Shown: in pieces, positions 35,837-45,381 of the stretch
Position numbering within the stretch: position 1 is the first letter of the stretch
Layout: each line of letters opens with the position of its first letter
Assembly: GCF_030376605.1 (NCBI RefSeq)
Contig: NZ_JARRAE010000018.1
Span: 1 to 55,870, forward strand
Reading direction: 5' to 3'
Length of the DNA stretch: 55,870 nucleotides
Source: Pseudochrobactrum sp. sp1633
GTDB taxonomy: Bacteria > Pseudomonadota > Alphaproteobacteria > Rhizobiales > Rhizobiaceae
Position numbers and translations under genes: made by a program
The notes under the pieces: generated by a model
Told to the model about the DNA's origin: nothing
What the model saw: only the letters and a program-made list of their open reading frames with translations
The model's database searches: none

Positions 35837-36231
35837 CGGCTTGCTCGCAGTGTCATTAATAAATGTGCAGGCCGGAAAAAACCTGCGTTACAATGAAAAT
35901 GCCCGGGCCGGAACAATCACTCATTCAGTAAAAGCAGAGGTCTAAGCAAAGACGAAGAAATATGTGAATTACAGTCATCTTTTACACGAGCATATAATTT
36001 CCGGCAATGCAAAAACACGGACGCACGCAGATTTTTACGAACCGGCACCAGCCGGGAAAAACTTGATATTTTATTTTAAAAACATTGGAAAAGACAAAAG
36101 ACTGCATAGCAGCTCAGGCTGGTCTGAGCGTGATTATCTCTGCGTCACCCCCCCTCTGCAAAGCACGAAACAAAAAAACCTGCACCGGTGATTCCGGTGC
36201 AGGTTTGATAGATGAAGTTCTGCTTGCAGGA
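35837..36231. other. Non-coding region between efeU and the zf-TFIIB gene
   Basis: 395 bp without a credible gene. It must contain the efeU promoter (leftward). A short inverted repeat GCAGG/CCTGC at 35867-35886 lies in the presumed efeU leader. The right end holds the terminator of the zf-TFIIB gene. Nothing else is recognisable. Confidence 0.55.
36176..36206 (-). terminator. Intrinsic terminator of the zf-TFIIB gene
   Basis: A 13-bp stem (AAACCTGCACCGG) with a 5-base loop. On the minus strand the stem runs into seven T residues, a textbook terminator 26 bases after the gene's stop. Confidence 0.9.
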
Positions 36232-36531
36232 TCAGAAATCGAACAATTCACCCAGCAGCGACTTCTTCTTACGGTATGGCTTGCCATGTCCGTAATCATC
36301 ATAGTCGCGGCGGTCGCGATCCCGATCATGGTCGCGGTCACGGGAGCGTTCATCAGAGCGATGCTCTTCCTTAGCAGCGGTACGCACAGGCTCGGCAGGT
36401 ACGGAACGCTCAATAATCTTGTCCAGCTCACCGCGATCAAGCCAGACACCACGGCATTTCGGGCAGTAGTCGATTTCAATTCCCTGCCGGTCAGACATGA
36501 CAAGCTCGGTATTATCGATAGGGCAAAGCAT
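36232..36531 (-). CDS. zf-TFIIB-domain protein
   Basis: Small protein of 99 residues. The N-terminal zinc-ribbon-like part has CPIDNTELV and YCPKCRGVWLDRGELDKI, matching the zf-TFIIB family; the second ligand of the first pair is Asp, as in many relatives. A charged low-complexity stretch rich in Arg, Asp and His (about 55-80) follows, and the C terminus is LLGELFDF. The function is unknown. It may bind zinc or nucleic acid. Confidence 0.88.
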   Translation of the reverse strand: MLCPIDNTELVMSDRQGIEIDYCPKCRGVWLDRGELDKIIERSVPAEPVRTAAKEEHRSDERSRDRDHDRDRDRRDYDDYGHGKPYRKKKSLLGELFDF

Positions 36532-36558
36532 TATTGAGGGCCTCCTGATTGGTCAGGA

Positions 36559-36598
36559 TTTGCACTTGGGTTGGCAATTGCGGTTTTTCAAGTGCAAA
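36559..36598. repeat. Inverted repeat between zf-TFIIB and prpB genes
   Basis: TTTGCACTTG and CAAGTGCAAA, 10-bp arms separated by 20 bases, in the 104-bp spacer. No T-run follows. It could end or stabilise prp mRNA or serve the zf-TFIIB promoter. The TTTGC arms resemble the repeats upstream of prpD. Confidence 0.45.
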
Positions 36599-36635
36599 AT
36601 CATTGTTTTATCCCTTAAAGCCTGCCTTATTCCTT

Positions 36636-37547
36636 TTAATCCATTGTCGGCACAATGCTTTTGATGATGGTGCGGTCAAGTTCCTCATATTGGTTCAGGC
36701 CGATTGCCTCATAAAGCTCGGCGCGGGTCTGCATTTCACCGACCATCGCTTCAGTGGCACCGTCGCGTTTGATGGTGGCGTAGAGTTTTTCCTGCGCTTT
36801 GTTGGCAACGCGTAGAGAAGACACCGGCCAGATCACCATTTTATAGCCCATCTCCTCAAATTCCTGCGCAGTGAAGAAAGGCGTGCGGCCAAATTCGGTC
36901 ATATTGGCGAGCAGCGGCACACCGGGCATGCGTCTGGCGAATTCGCGGAACATTTCTGCCGTATTCAGCGCCTCCGGAAAAATCGCATCGGCACCGGCCT
37001 CCATATAAAGTTTGGCACGTGCCACAGCGCCGTCCATGCCTTCACTCGCCGCCGCATCTGTGCGGGCAATCAAATACAGATGACGACGCGCCTTGGCAGC
37101 AGCGGCCACTTTCGCCGCCATATCCTCAGCACCGGCCAGTTTTTTATCATTCAGATGGCCACATTTCTTTGGCAGTAACTGGTCTTCAATATGTACGGCG
37201 GCAGCGCCTGCATCCTCGAATGTACGCACCATATGCATCACATTGAGCGCCTCACCATAACCGGTATCGCCGTCCACCACGAGCGGCAAACCGCTGGAAC
37301 GGGCGATCTGGCGGATGAAAAACGCCACCTCATCCACGGTGATAATACCGAGATCAGGCAAGCCCATTGAGGCTGTCATGGCCGCGCCGGAGAGATAAAG
37401 CCCTTCAAAACCGACATTGCGGGCCTGAATGGCCGCCATACCATTATGCGCACCCGGCAATTGCACAATGCCGGGTCTGTTCATCAATTCACGGAACCGC
37501 TCACCGGCGGGTTTGGTTGGCAGATCGGAAGCAGATAAATAAGGCAT
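36636..37547 (-). CDS. prpB: Methylisocitrate lyase
   Basis: Enzyme of about 303 residues that cleaves 2-methylisocitrate to pyruvate and succinate, the last step of the methylcitrate cycle. Signatures are the isocitrate-lyase superfamily KKCGH motif, DGDTGYGEALN and VHIEDQ for magnesium and substrate binding. ATG at 37547 is preferred; GTG at 37556 is possible and neither has a strong ribosome binding site. It is the last gene of prpD-prpC-prpB. Confidence 0.96.
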   Translation of the reverse strand: MPYLSASDLPTKPAGERFRELMNRPGIVQLPGAHNGMAAIQARNVGFEGLYLSGAAMTASMGLPDLGIITVDEVAFFIRQIARSSGLPLVVDGDTGYGEALNVMHMVRTFEDAGAAAVHIEDQLLPKKCGHLNDKKLAGAEDMAAKVAAAAKARRHLYLIARTDAAASEGMDGAVARAKLYMEAGADAIFPEALNTAEMFREFARRMPGVPLLANMTEFGRTPFFTAQEFEEMGYKMVIWPVSSLRVANKAQEKLYATIKRDGATEAMVGEMQTRAELYEAIGLNQYEELDRTIIKSIVPTMD

Positions 37548-37570
37548 AATACTCACTCAGACTGTCTCAG

Positions 37571-38761
37571 TTAAATAGGCTTGGGAGTTGCTGCGGATCG
37601 TTCATCAATCGGCACAAAAGTCAGATTATCAGGGCCGATATAATTAGCGGACGGACGGATGATCTTATTATCAATACGCTGCTCGATGATATGCGCTGCC
37701 CAGCCGGAAGTGCGGGCAATCACAAAAAGCGGTGTAAACATTGCAGTCGGCACACCGAGAATATGGTAAGAAACCGCGCTGAACCAATCGAGGTTCGGGA
37801 ACATTTTCTTGTTGTCCATCATCACCGTTTCAATACGCTCGGCAATATCGAACATTTTGGTGGTACCGGCTTCTTCCGACAATTCCAGCGCAACTTTTTT
37901 GATGATCTCATTACGCGGATCGGCAATCGTGTAGACCGGATGGCCGAAACCGATGACCACCTGTTTCTGCTCCAGTTGCCGCAGAATATCGGCCTCTGCT
38001 TCATCAGGATCGGCATAACGTTGTTGGATTTCCAGCGCCACTTCATTGGCGCCGCCATGTTTCGGGCCCCGCAGCGCACCGATGGCACCGGCTATGCAAG
38101 AATACACATCCGAACCCGTGCCCGCGATGGTACGCGCTGTGAAAGTCGAAGCGTTAAACTCGTGTTCGGCATAGAGGATCAGCGAAATATTCATCGCCCG
38201 CACGGCAGCCGGTGTCGGCTCTTTGCCATGAAGAACGCGCAGGAAATGACCGCCGATTGTGTCATCATCGGTTTCCAGCTCAACCCTGCGGCCATGATGG
38301 GCAAAGTGATACCAATAGAGCAGCATCGAACCGAGGGAAGCCATCAGCCGGTCTGCAATATCTTTAGCTCCGGCCTGCGGATGCCCGCTGACTTCCGGCA
38401 GTACGCAGCCGAGAACGGAGACGCCGGTACGCATCACATCCATCGGATGACTTGCAGCGGGCAGCAATTCGAGCGCGGCCTTCACATTGGTCGGCAGACC
38501 GCGCATCGCTTTGAGTTTTTGCTGATAGGCAATCAATTCACGTTTGGTCGGCAGCGTGCCGTGCACCAGAAGATGTGCAACCTCTTCAAAATCACACTGC
38601 AAAGCGAGATCATGAATATCGAACCCACGATAATGCAGATCATTGCCGCTGCGCCCGACTGTGCACAGCGCTGTATTACCGGCCACCACACCCGACAAAG
38701 CCACGGACTTCTTTTTAACGGGGGCTATCGGGGCATTTGTTGCACTTTCTGTCATGCTCAT
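37571..38761 (-). CDS. prpC: 2-methylcitrate synthase
   Basis: Enzyme of 396 residues that condenses propionyl-CoA and oxaloacetate to 2-methylcitrate. It has the citrate-synthase fold motifs: [14 protein letters not shown] with the catalytic histidine, [16 protein letters not shown], and the C-terminal RPSANYIGP. The start at 38761 follows GGGAGAGAG. It lies 27 bases after prpD and 23 bases before prpB. PrpC rather than housekeeping citrate synthase is supported by the neighbours and the length. Confidence 0.95.
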   Translation of the reverse strand: MSMTESATNAPIAPVKKKSVALSGVVAGNTALCTVGRSGNDLHYRGFDIHDLALQCDFEEVAHLLVHGTLPTKRELIAYQQKLKAMRGLPTNVKAALELLPAASHPMDVMRTGVSVLGCVLPEVSGHPQAGAKDIADRLMASLGSMLLYWYHFAHHGRRVELETDDDTIGGHFLRVLHGKEPTPAAVRAMNISLILYAEHEFNASTFTARTIAGTGSDVYSCIAGAIGALRGPKHGGANEVALEIQQRYADPDEAEADILRQLEQKQVVIGFGHPVYTIADPRNEIIKKVALELSEEAGTTKMFDIAERIETVMMDNKKMFPNLDWFSAVSYHILGVPTAMFTPLFVIARTSGWAAHIIEQRIDNKIIRPSANYIGPDNLTFVPIDERSAATPKPI

Positions 38762-38788
38762 CACTCTCTCCCTGTTTCCGCCCTTTGT

Positions 38789-40303
38789 TCAACCTTGCCA
38801 GTCGAAGATGCCATGCGCTTTACCCGGCTCGCATTTGCCCGGCAGCGCAGTAATATTAAGCCCTGCCAGTTCATCGGCAGTCAGCTCAGTCAGGCGTTCA
38901 ACGGTTTTGATGAAACGATCCTGCTCCTGCTCGCTGATAATACCCTCAGCCAATGTGCGGAATTTGCGGATATAATCCGGTCGTTTGAACGGACGGGCAC
39001 CCAGCGGATGCGCATCGGCCAATGCCAGCTCATCCTCAATCACCGAGCCGTCCTGCATGGTGATGACAACACGCGCACCAAAGGCTTTTTCATTCGGATC
39101 ATGGCTGTGATAGCGCTTCGTCCATGCCGGATCTTCCACCGTGCTGACCTTGCGCCACAGTGCCACCGTTTCAGGGCGCTTGGCACGTTCCGGCGCATAA
39201 GAATGCTCATGGTGCCATGTGCCGTCTTCCAGCGCGACCGCAAAAATATACATGATCGAATGGTCAAGCGTCTCGCGGCTGGCATTCGGATCCATTTTCT
39301 GCGGATCATTTGCACCGGTGCCGATCACATAATGGGTGTGATGGCTGGTATGCAGCACAATGCTGGCAATCTTGGCAAAATCCTTAACGTTTGAGCGCAT
39401 ACGGCGAGCCAGATCAATGAGCGCCTGACTTTGATACTCCGCCGAATGTTCTTTGGTATAAGTATCCATGATCGCACGTTTGCGCTCACCGATTTCCGGC
39501 ACCGGCACAAAATATTCGGCTTTTGGGCCACCAAGCAGCCATGCGATGAAACCGTCTTCACCTTCCCATGCCGGAGACGGTGCGCCCTCACCGCGCATAA
39601 TACGGTCAACTGCTTCCACTGCCATTTTACCGGCAAAAGCTGGCGCATAGGCTTTCCAGCTGGAAATCTCGCCCTTGCGGGACTGACGCGTGGTGGTTGT
39701 AGTATGCAGACCCTGCTGAATAGCCTGATAAATCTGCTCGGTGCTTAATCCCAGCATGGTGCCAATACCGGCCGCGGCCGAAGGCCCGAGATGAGCAATA
39801 TGGTCGATTTTAAACTCATGCAGGCAGATGCCTTTCACGAGATTGACCTGAATTTCATAACCGGTAGCAATACCACGTGCCAGTGCGGAACCATTGAGCC
39901 CGCAATGCTGCGCAACCGCCAGCATCGACGGAATATTGTCCGCCGGATGGGAGTAATCTGCTGCAAGGAATGTATCGTGGAAATCCAGTTCACGTACCGC
40001 AACACCATTCGCCCACGCCGCCCATTCCGGTGACACGCGCTGATCCGCAGGCAGACCGAACACGGTGGCTCCACGCTTATATGGATGGACAAGTGCCTGC
40101 ATGCGCGCACTGACAACCGGACGGCGCATCAGCGATGCCGCTGCAACTGACGCATTGTCGATGATACGGTTGCCGATCATTTCAACCACATCATCATCCA
40201 GCGGCACATCATCGGCAGCCATAGCTGCAAACTTCCATGCCAGCTGATCTTCACGCGCCAGATGTTCAGCAGATTTATAGGTACGCACTTTATGGAGTTT
40301 CAC
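38789..40303 (-). CDS. prpD: 2-methylcitrate dehydratase
   Basis: Enzyme of about 504 residues of the MmgE/PrpD family that dehydrates 2-methylcitrate in the methylcitrate cycle. Visible blocks are [29 protein letters not shown] near the active site, and GWQRG-like [11 protein letters not shown] at 40303 (AAGGAT upstream) is chosen because the family N terminus begins shortly after. The longer upstream frame runs through the promoter region and is not supported. It is the first gene of the operon and faces the regulator. No acnD/prpF pair is present, so PrpD is the dehydratase used. Confidence 0.94.
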   Translation of the reverse strand: MKLHKVRTYKSAEHLAREDQLAWKFAAMAADDVPLDDDVVEMIGNRIIDNASVAAASLMRRPVVSARMQALVHPYKRGATVFGLPADQRVSPEWAAWANGVAVRELDFHDTFLAADYSHPADNIPSMLAVAQHCGLNGSALARGIATGYEIQVNLVKGICLHEFKIDHIAHLGPSAAAGIGTMLGLSTEQIYQAIQQGLHTTTTTRQSRKGEISSWKAYAPAFAGKMAVEAVDRIMRGEGAPSPAWEGEDGFIAWLLGGPKAEYFVPVPEIGERKRAIMDTYTKEHSAEYQSQALIDLARRMRSNVKDFAKIASIVLHTSHHTHYVIGTGANDPQKMDPNASRETLDHSIMYIFAVALEDGTWHHEHSYAPERAKRPETVALWRKVSTVEDPAWTKRYHSHDPNEKAFGARVVITMQDGSVIEDELALADAHPLGARPFKRPDYIRKFRTLAEGIISEQEQDRFIKTVERLTELTADELAGLNITALPGKCEPGKAHGIFDWQG

Positions 40304-40381
40304 AGACCAGATCCTTTTCTGCCATAGCCAAGGGCTATAACGGTCATTTCTGCCGTCATCAGACAGCAGCCCAATGTGTAA

Positions 40382-40513
40382 CTTGCGAAGCCGAATGCAC
40401 TCTTGAAACCGACTATACAGCGGCAAAACTTTGCGCCTATGGTTGAAAAAGCGAAGTGACGGCGGTGATTTTTTGTGAAATTGTGAAGTTTGCGAAGTTA
40501 CTGCCTTTGCGCA
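40382..40513. promoter_or_regulatory. Candidate PccR-type operator cluster (TTTGC repeats)
   Basis: The prpD/regulator intergenic region contains a 12-bp palindrome GCAAA-AC-TTTGC (40423-40434) and further TTTGCG copies at 40489-40494 and 40506-40511, plus a CTTGCGAAG at 40382. The known sites of the PccR and RamB regulators are TTTGC/GCAAA repeats, so these are likely binding sites. Confidence 0.6.
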
Positions 40514-40578
40514 GGGACTGCTCAGAATATGGAAATGGAGTGTCAGCGTTCATCTGACTGGTCGGGAGGACCTGAGGA

Positions 40579-42000
40579 ATGCGTAAGACTTTTGTTGGCA
40601 TAAAACTGAAAAAGCTACGGGAAGAACGCCGGCTCACACAGGATGCTTTGGCAAAATCCCTTGGAATTTCTTTAAGTTACCTCAATCAAATTGAGAATAA
40701 TCAGCGCCCTTTAACCGTGCAGGTTCTGCTGCGGCTCAACGAGGCTTTCGGCATTGATGTGCAGTTGTTTTCTGAAGCCGATGAAGCACGTCTCTTTGGC
40801 GATCTGCGTGAAGTTTTTGCCGATCCACGCCTGAATGAGCAACTCGGCAAAACAGAAATCCGTGAACTCGCCGCTAATATGCCCGCAGTCGGGCGTCTTT
40901 TAGTGGAAATGCATAAGCAGCTGGGAGAAGCGCAGGAGCAGGCTGCATATCTTGCGAACCAGCTGGGCAATGACCGCTCTGCCGATCTGCCGGTGATGCT
41001 CTCCACGCCTTATGAAGAAGTGCGCGAATATTTCTATGCCCACCGTAATTATATTGCCGAGCTGGATCAGGAGGGCGAGGCGCTGAGCCACAAAATCGGC
41101 ATGCCGGTGGGTAAAATGAAACATGCGCTGGCAGAACGGCTGATGCAGTTGCATGGCGTAAGACTGGTGGAACAGACAAGCGACGACAGCAACAACACCG
41201 TGCGCCATTTTGACAGCGGTACCCGCATTGTCAGCCTCTCTCCCCGCCTTGATGAGGGGCAGCAAGCCTTTCAGCTGGCAACGCAGATTGCGTTTCTCGA
41301 ACAGAAACAATTGCTGGATCAGCTCTTAGAGAAAACCGTTTTCTCCAGCTCTGAAGCGCGGGTGCTGGCGCGGATTGGCCTCGCCAATTATTTCGCCGGT
41401 GCGGTGCTGATGCCCTATATGCATTTCTGGCACAGTGCCGAGCAGCTGCGCTATGATATTGAACTGCTTGAACAAAAATATGCGGTGAGTTTTGAAACCA
41501 TCTGCCATCGTCTGAGCACTTTGCAACGGCCTGAGGCGCGTGGTGTGCCGTTTTTCTTCATCCGTGTGGATCGGGCGGGCAATATTTCCAAGCGCCAATC
41601 CGCCACCGATTTTCACTTTTCACGCTTCGGCGGCACATGCCCGTTGTGGAATATCTACGCGGCCTTTTCCTCGCCCGACCGGATTCTAACCCAGCAGGCC
41701 GAAATGCCGGACGGCCGTACGTATTTCTGGATTGCCAAGATGATCCGTCACCGGCAGGGCGGCTTCAAAGCACCTTCCAAAAACTTTGCCATCGCGCTTG
41801 GCTGCGATCTGCACCACGCAGACCGGTTGGTCTATTCCAAGGGGATGATTTTGGATGATCCCGCCGCACGCACGCCCATCGGTGCAGGCTGCAAAATCTG
41901 CGAACGGCAGAAATGCCCGCAGCGGGCGTTCCCTGCCCTTTATTCAACGATACAGGTCGATGAGGCACAGACGAATTTTGCCCCCTATATGACAGCATGA
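40579..42000 (+). CDS. PccR/ScfR-type propionate-responsive transcriptional regulator
   Basis: Regulator of 473 residues with the short-chain-fatty-acyl regulator architecture: an N-terminal XRE helix-turn-helix (about 7-62, LTQDALAKSLGISLSYLNQIENNQRP), an IrrE/DUF955-like middle domain, and the C-terminal DUF2083 region ending in a cysteine cluster (GAGCKICERQKC). Relatives such as PccR and RamB sense acyl-CoA intermediates. It is divergent from prpDCB with TTTGC repeats between, so it most likely controls the methylcitrate operon. Confidence 0.94.
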   Translation: MRKTFVGIKLKKLREERRLTQDALAKSLGISLSYLNQIENNQRPLTVQVLLRLNEAFGIDVQLFSEADEARLFGDLREVFADPRLNEQLGKTEIRELAANMPAVGRLLVEMHKQLGEAQEQAAYLANQLGNDRSADLPVMLSTPYEEVREYFYAHRNYIAELDQEGEALSHKIGMPVGKMKHALAERLMQLHGVRLVEQTSDDSNNTVRHFDSGTRIVSLSPRLDEGQQAFQLATQIAFLEQKQLLDQLLEKTVFSSSEARVLARIGLANYFAGAVLMPYMHFWHSAEQLRYDIELLEQKYAVSFETICHRLSTLQRPEARGVPFFFIRVDRAGNISKRQSATDFHFSRFGGTCPLWNIYAAFSSPDRILTQQAEMPDGRTYFWIAKMIRHRQGGFKAPSKNFAIALGCDLHHADRLVYSKGMILDDPAARTPIGAGCKICERQKCPQRAFPALYSTIQVDEAQTNFAPYMTA

Positions 42001-42048
42001 AACAAGGGTCGCCTCCGCCATGCATCTGAAATCAATAGGAATTTTCTT

Positions 42049-42066
42049 ATTATACTAAAGTATAAT
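42049..42066. promoter_or_regulatory. Perfect palindrome upstream of the second TAXI operon
   Basis: ATTATACTAAAGTATAAT: 8-bp arms with a 2-bp centre, about 90 bp before the TAXI start. It includes a TATAAT that could be a -10 box, so a bound protein would block or direct transcription. The cognate regulator is not identified. Confidence 0.5.
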
Positions 42067-42153
42067 GTGGTTTCTATCTATATCAGAAAGGTTGACAAGT
42101 TGCGTCAGCCTTTTCATGTTCACCGCTGAGGAAGTTATATTGGGAGGGTAACT

Positions 42154-43143
42154 ATGAAACTTGGTAAGAATTTTCGCCGGTTTATGGCAGCAGCAGTGTT
42201 GGGAACCGCTGCACTGGGCATAACCGTTGCAACAGCACAATCACCGGCATTTTTCCGCATCGGCACCGGCGGCACTGCAGGGACTTATTATCCGATCGGC
42301 GGTCTGATCGCCAATGCGATTTCCGGTAACGGTGATCAGGGTGTGCCGGGTCTGGTTGCCACCGCTGTGTCTTCAAACGGTTCGGTCGCGAATATCAATG
42401 CAGTGAAAAGCGGTGGTCTTGAAGCCGGTTTCACGCAATCTGACGTGGCCTACTGGGCCTATACCGGCACCGGCCTTTATGACGGCAAAGGCAAAGTTGA
42501 AGATCTGCGCCTGATCGCAACACTCTATCCGGAAACAGTGCATCTGGTTGCCCGCAAAGATGCAGGCATCAAATCTGTTGCAGACCTGAAAGGCAAACGC
42601 GTTTCGCTTGATGAGCCGGGCTCCGGCACCATTGTTGATTCCCGTATTGTGCTCGCGGCCTATGGCATGACAGAAAAAGACGTAAAGGCAGAATACCTGA
42701 AACCGGGTCCTGCCGGTGACCGTCTCAAAGACGGCGCGCTGGATGCCTATTTCTTCGTTGGCGGTTATCCGACCGGTGCTATTTCCGAATTGGCCAGCAC
42801 CAACGGCATTTCTCTGGTTCCGATTGAAGGGCCTGAGATGGATAAAATCCTGAAAGAGTACAGCTTCTTCGCCAAGGATACTGTTCCTGCTGACACCTAT
42901 AAGGATGTGGCAGCAACCAACACGATTTCTGTGGCTGCACAGATGGTGACAAGCGCCAAGCAATCTGATGAGCTGGTCTATAACATCACCAAGACCATGT
43001 GGAATGATGCAACCCGCAAGGCACTCGATGCCGGCCATGCCAAAGGCAAGATGATCACTCTGCAAAATGCAGTGACCAGCCTCGGCATCCCGCTGCATCC
43101 GGGTGCAGAGCGCTTCTATAAAGAAGCAGGCTTGCTGAAATAA
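42154..43143 (+). CDS. TAXI-family TRAP transporter solute-binding protein
   Basis: Periplasmic binding protein of 329 residues with a signal peptide ending near VATAQS. It has the TAXI pattern: RIGTGGTAGTYYPIGG, GSVANINAVKSGGLEAGFTQSD, and LHPGAERFYKEAG at the C terminus. GGGAGGG precedes the ATG. It is a paralogue of the protein at 28046-28999 but clearly diverged. It is followed by a hairpin and a fused TRAP permease. Confidence 0.94.
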   Translation: MKLGKNFRRFMAAAVLGTAALGITVATAQSPAFFRIGTGGTAGTYYPIGGLIANAISGNGDQGVPGLVATAVSSNGSVANINAVKSGGLEAGFTQSDVAYWAYTGTGLYDGKGKVEDLRLIATLYPETVHLVARKDAGIKSVADLKGKRVSLDEPGSGTIVDSRIVLAAYGMTEKDVKAEYLKPGPAGDRLKDGALDAYFFVGGYPTGAISELASTNGISLVPIEGPEMDKILKEYSFFAKDTVPADTYKDVAATNTISVAAQMVTSAKQSDELVYNITKTMWNDATRKALDAGHAKGKMITLQNAVTSLGIPLHPGAERFYKEAGLLK

Positions 43144-43156
43144 TCACAACAATCAT

Positions 43157-43189
43157 CCCGCACCAGAATCTCAATATTTCCGGTGCGGG
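43157..43189 (+). other. Intercistronic stem-loop after TAXI gene
   Basis: CCCGCACC/GGTGCGGG 8-bp stem with a 17-base loop, 14 bases after the TAXI stop and followed by CATTTTCTTG, within the operon. It resembles a partial terminator or an mRNA-stabilising element. Confidence 0.6.
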
Positions 43190-43296
43190 CATTTTCTTGT
43201 GACTTTCAATACGCATTTTGAATGGATGTGCGCGTCCGGCTGATAGAAATAGCCCGTGAACGCCAGCGCCTTAGCTATATTTTCAGGAAATTTCCC

Positions 43297-45345
43297 ATGA
43301 CCACAGAGCAACAACCGTTGAAGCCGATGGAACTGGATGAAGAAAAAGCGCGTGAGCTCGAAGAGAAATTCGACTCTGAGATCCGCTTTCGTCCCCTGTT
43401 GCCTGTCACTGCGCGTATTGTCGGCGCGTTGCTGGTCGTTCTCTCGCTGTTTCATTATTATACAGCAGGTTTCGGCATTCTGTCTGAAACCATGCATCGC
43501 GGCATCCATCTGGCATTCGTACTGGGTCTGGTGTTTCTCGTTTTCCCGTTTTCGCCAAAAGGCTATTCAGAACCGGCAAAATCCACGCTGCTGCGCCCGC
43601 TTGGTATTTCCATCATCGACTGGGCGCTGGCAATCGGTGCAGTCGTCGCGGTGATGCATGTACCGCTTATTCCGCTGGATGATCTGGCCTTCCGCGTCGG
43701 CAACCCGACACAAACAGATGTGATGCTTGGCGGCTTGCTGATTATTGTGCTGCTGGAAGCCACGCGCCGCTCAGTTGGCTGGCCGCTGCCGATCATCGCC
43801 GTGCTGTTTATGACATATGCCTATTTCGGCCCTTCAATGCCCGGCATTCTCGTGCATCCGGGCTCGTCAGTTTCGCAGATTATCGACCATCTTTATCTGA
43901 CAACACAGGGCGTTTACGGCATCGCGCTTGGCGTTGTCGCTACCTATGTGTTCCACTTCGTGCTGTTTGGTGTTTTTGCCACCCGTATCGGTCTGGGGCA
44001 GTTGTTTCTTGATTGTGCGGCATGGGTCGCAGGGCGTTATGCCGGTGGTCCCGCCAAAGTATCTATCTTCGGCTCTGCGCTGTTCGGCATGATTTCCGGC
44101 TCATCCGTCGCCAATACGGTGACAGTTGGTTCCCTCACCATACCGGCGATGATCCGCCTTGGCTATAAACGCAATTTCGCTGCTGCGGTTGAAGCCGCGT
44201 CTTCGACCGGCGGTCAGATCACCCCGCCGATCATGGGCGCTGCCGCGTTTTTGATGATTGAGTTCCTCAATCTGCCTTACACCACCATTATTATTGCCGC
44301 CATTGTACCAGCCTTCATGCACTTCTTCGGCGTGTTGATGCAGGTGCATTTTGAAGCCAAACGCACCGGCTTGCGCGGTATGACACCGGAAGAAATGCCG
44401 GATCTGAAAGAAGCGTTTAAACGCGACTGGCCAACCGTCATTCCGCTTGTGGTGCTGATTGGCGTTCTGCTCTCCGGCTACACACCTTATCTCGCGGCAT
44501 TCTGGGGGATTACACTGTGTATTGCCGTTGGCCTGCTTAATCCGCGCAAACGCATGTCCGTCAAAGAAGTTTTCGACAGCCTGCGTGACGGCGCAAAATA
44601 CGCGCTGGCCGTTGGTGCCGCAGCCGCAACCGTGGGTATTGTTGTCGGCGTGGTCACCCTCACCGGCGTCGGCTTTAAAATCTCTTATATTGTTACCACA
44701 ACAGCAGCGGACATCGCGACTTGGTTCGGCACATTCCTGCCTGCTTCGCTTGTTGGCGGAGCAACACTGACACTGTTGTTCACGCTGATCATGACCGGTA
44801 ATGTCTGTATTCTGATGGGTTGTGGTATTCCAACAACCGCGAACTATATCATCATGGCAACCATTGCTGCCCCTACGCTGGCAATGCTCGGTGTTGAACC
44901 ACTCGTCGCGCATTTCTTCGTGTTCTATTACGGTATTCTGGCTGATATCACGCCACCGGTGGCACTCGCGGCCTATGCAGCGGCGGGTATGGCGGGAGCT
45001 GATCCGTTCAAAACCGGCAATACCGCCTTCCGCCTCGGGCTTGGCAAAGTGCTGGTGCCATTTGTGTTCGTGTTCTCGCCGTCTCTGTTGCTGGTCAATG
45101 CCAACTTCTCGTGGAGCGAATTTGTGGTCGCATTCCTCGGTTGTGTGATCGGGATTACCGCCCTTGGTGCAGCGCTTTCCGGTTTCATGCTAATCCGCAC
45201 AAAAGTCTGGGAACAGGTCTTGCTGATTATCGCAGCCATCCTGCTGGTGGTGCCGGAAATCTATAGCTCACTGCTTGGATTAGCTCTGCTGACCCCCGTG
45301 CTGATGCGTCAAGTTACGGGCTTCAGGCAACCGCAAATGGTATAA
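43297..45345 (+). CDS. TRAP transporter fused permease (DctQ-DctM type)
   Basis: Inner-membrane protein of about 682 residues with the same fused layout as the permease at 29103. The motifs are GGPAKVSIFGSALFGMISGSS, GGQITPPIMGAAAF, LMGCGIPTTANYI, and DITPPVALAAYAAAG. The start at 43297 has AGGAAA upstream; the frame extends 25 codons further but without conservation. Unlike the first TRAP operon, no DUF1850 gene follows. A strong terminator follows immediately. Confidence 0.93.
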   Translation: MTTEQQPLKPMELDEEKARELEEKFDSEIRFRPLLPVTARIVGALLVVLSLFHYYTAGFGILSETMHRGIHLAFVLGLVFLVFPFSPKGYSEPAKSTLLRPLGISIIDWALAIGAVVAVMHVPLIPLDDLAFRVGNPTQTDVMLGGLLIIVLLEATRRSVGWPLPIIAVLFMTYAYFGPSMPGILVHPGSSVSQIIDHLYLTTQGVYGIALGVVATYVFHFVLFGVFATRIGLGQLFLDCAAWVAGRYAGGPAKVSIFGSALFGMISGSSVANTVTVGSLTIPAMIRLGYKRNFAAAVEAASSTGGQITPPIMGAAAFLMIEFLNLPYTTIIIAAIVPAFMHFFGVLMQVHFEAKRTGLRGMTPEEMPDLKEAFKRDWPTVIPLVVLIGVLLSGYTPYLAAFWGITLCIAVGLLNPRKRMSVKEVFDSLRDGAKYALAVGAAAATVGIVVGVVTLTGVGFKISYIVTTTAADIATWFGTFLPASLVGGATLTLLFTLIMTGNVCILMGCGIPTTANYIIMATIAAPTLAMLGVEPLVAHFFVFYYGILADITPPVALAAYAAAGMAGADPFKTGNTAFRLGLGKVLVPFVFVFSPSLLLVNANFSWSEFVVAFLGCVIGITALGAALSGFMLIRTKVWEQVLLIIAAILLVVPEIYSSLLGLALLTPVLMRQVTGFRQPQMV

Positions 45346-45350
45346 ACAAT

Positions 45351-45378
45351 AAAAAGGGCAGCTCAGGCTGCCCTTTTT
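45351..45378. terminator. Bidirectional intrinsic terminator
   Basis: A 12-bp stem (AAAAAGGGCAGC) with a TCAG loop and A/T-runs at both ends, between the convergent TRAP permease and LysR genes. Confidence 0.92.
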
Positions 45379-45381
45379 ATA

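Noticed and set aside
35964-36191. Small plus-strand frame of 75 codons between efeU and the zf-TFIIB gene
   Set aside because: No ribosome binding site, and it runs into the terminator hairpin of the opposing gene.
37691-39394. Long plus-strand open frame of 567 codons
   Set aside because: It is wholly antisense to prpC and prpD, whose products are strongly conserved. Its translation has no recognisable domain and no ribosome binding site.
44101-44913. Minus-strand open frame of 270 codons
   Set aside because: Antisense to the TRAP permease. The translation is rich in Arg, His, Gly and Cys, typical of a reverse-strand shadow of a membrane protein gene.
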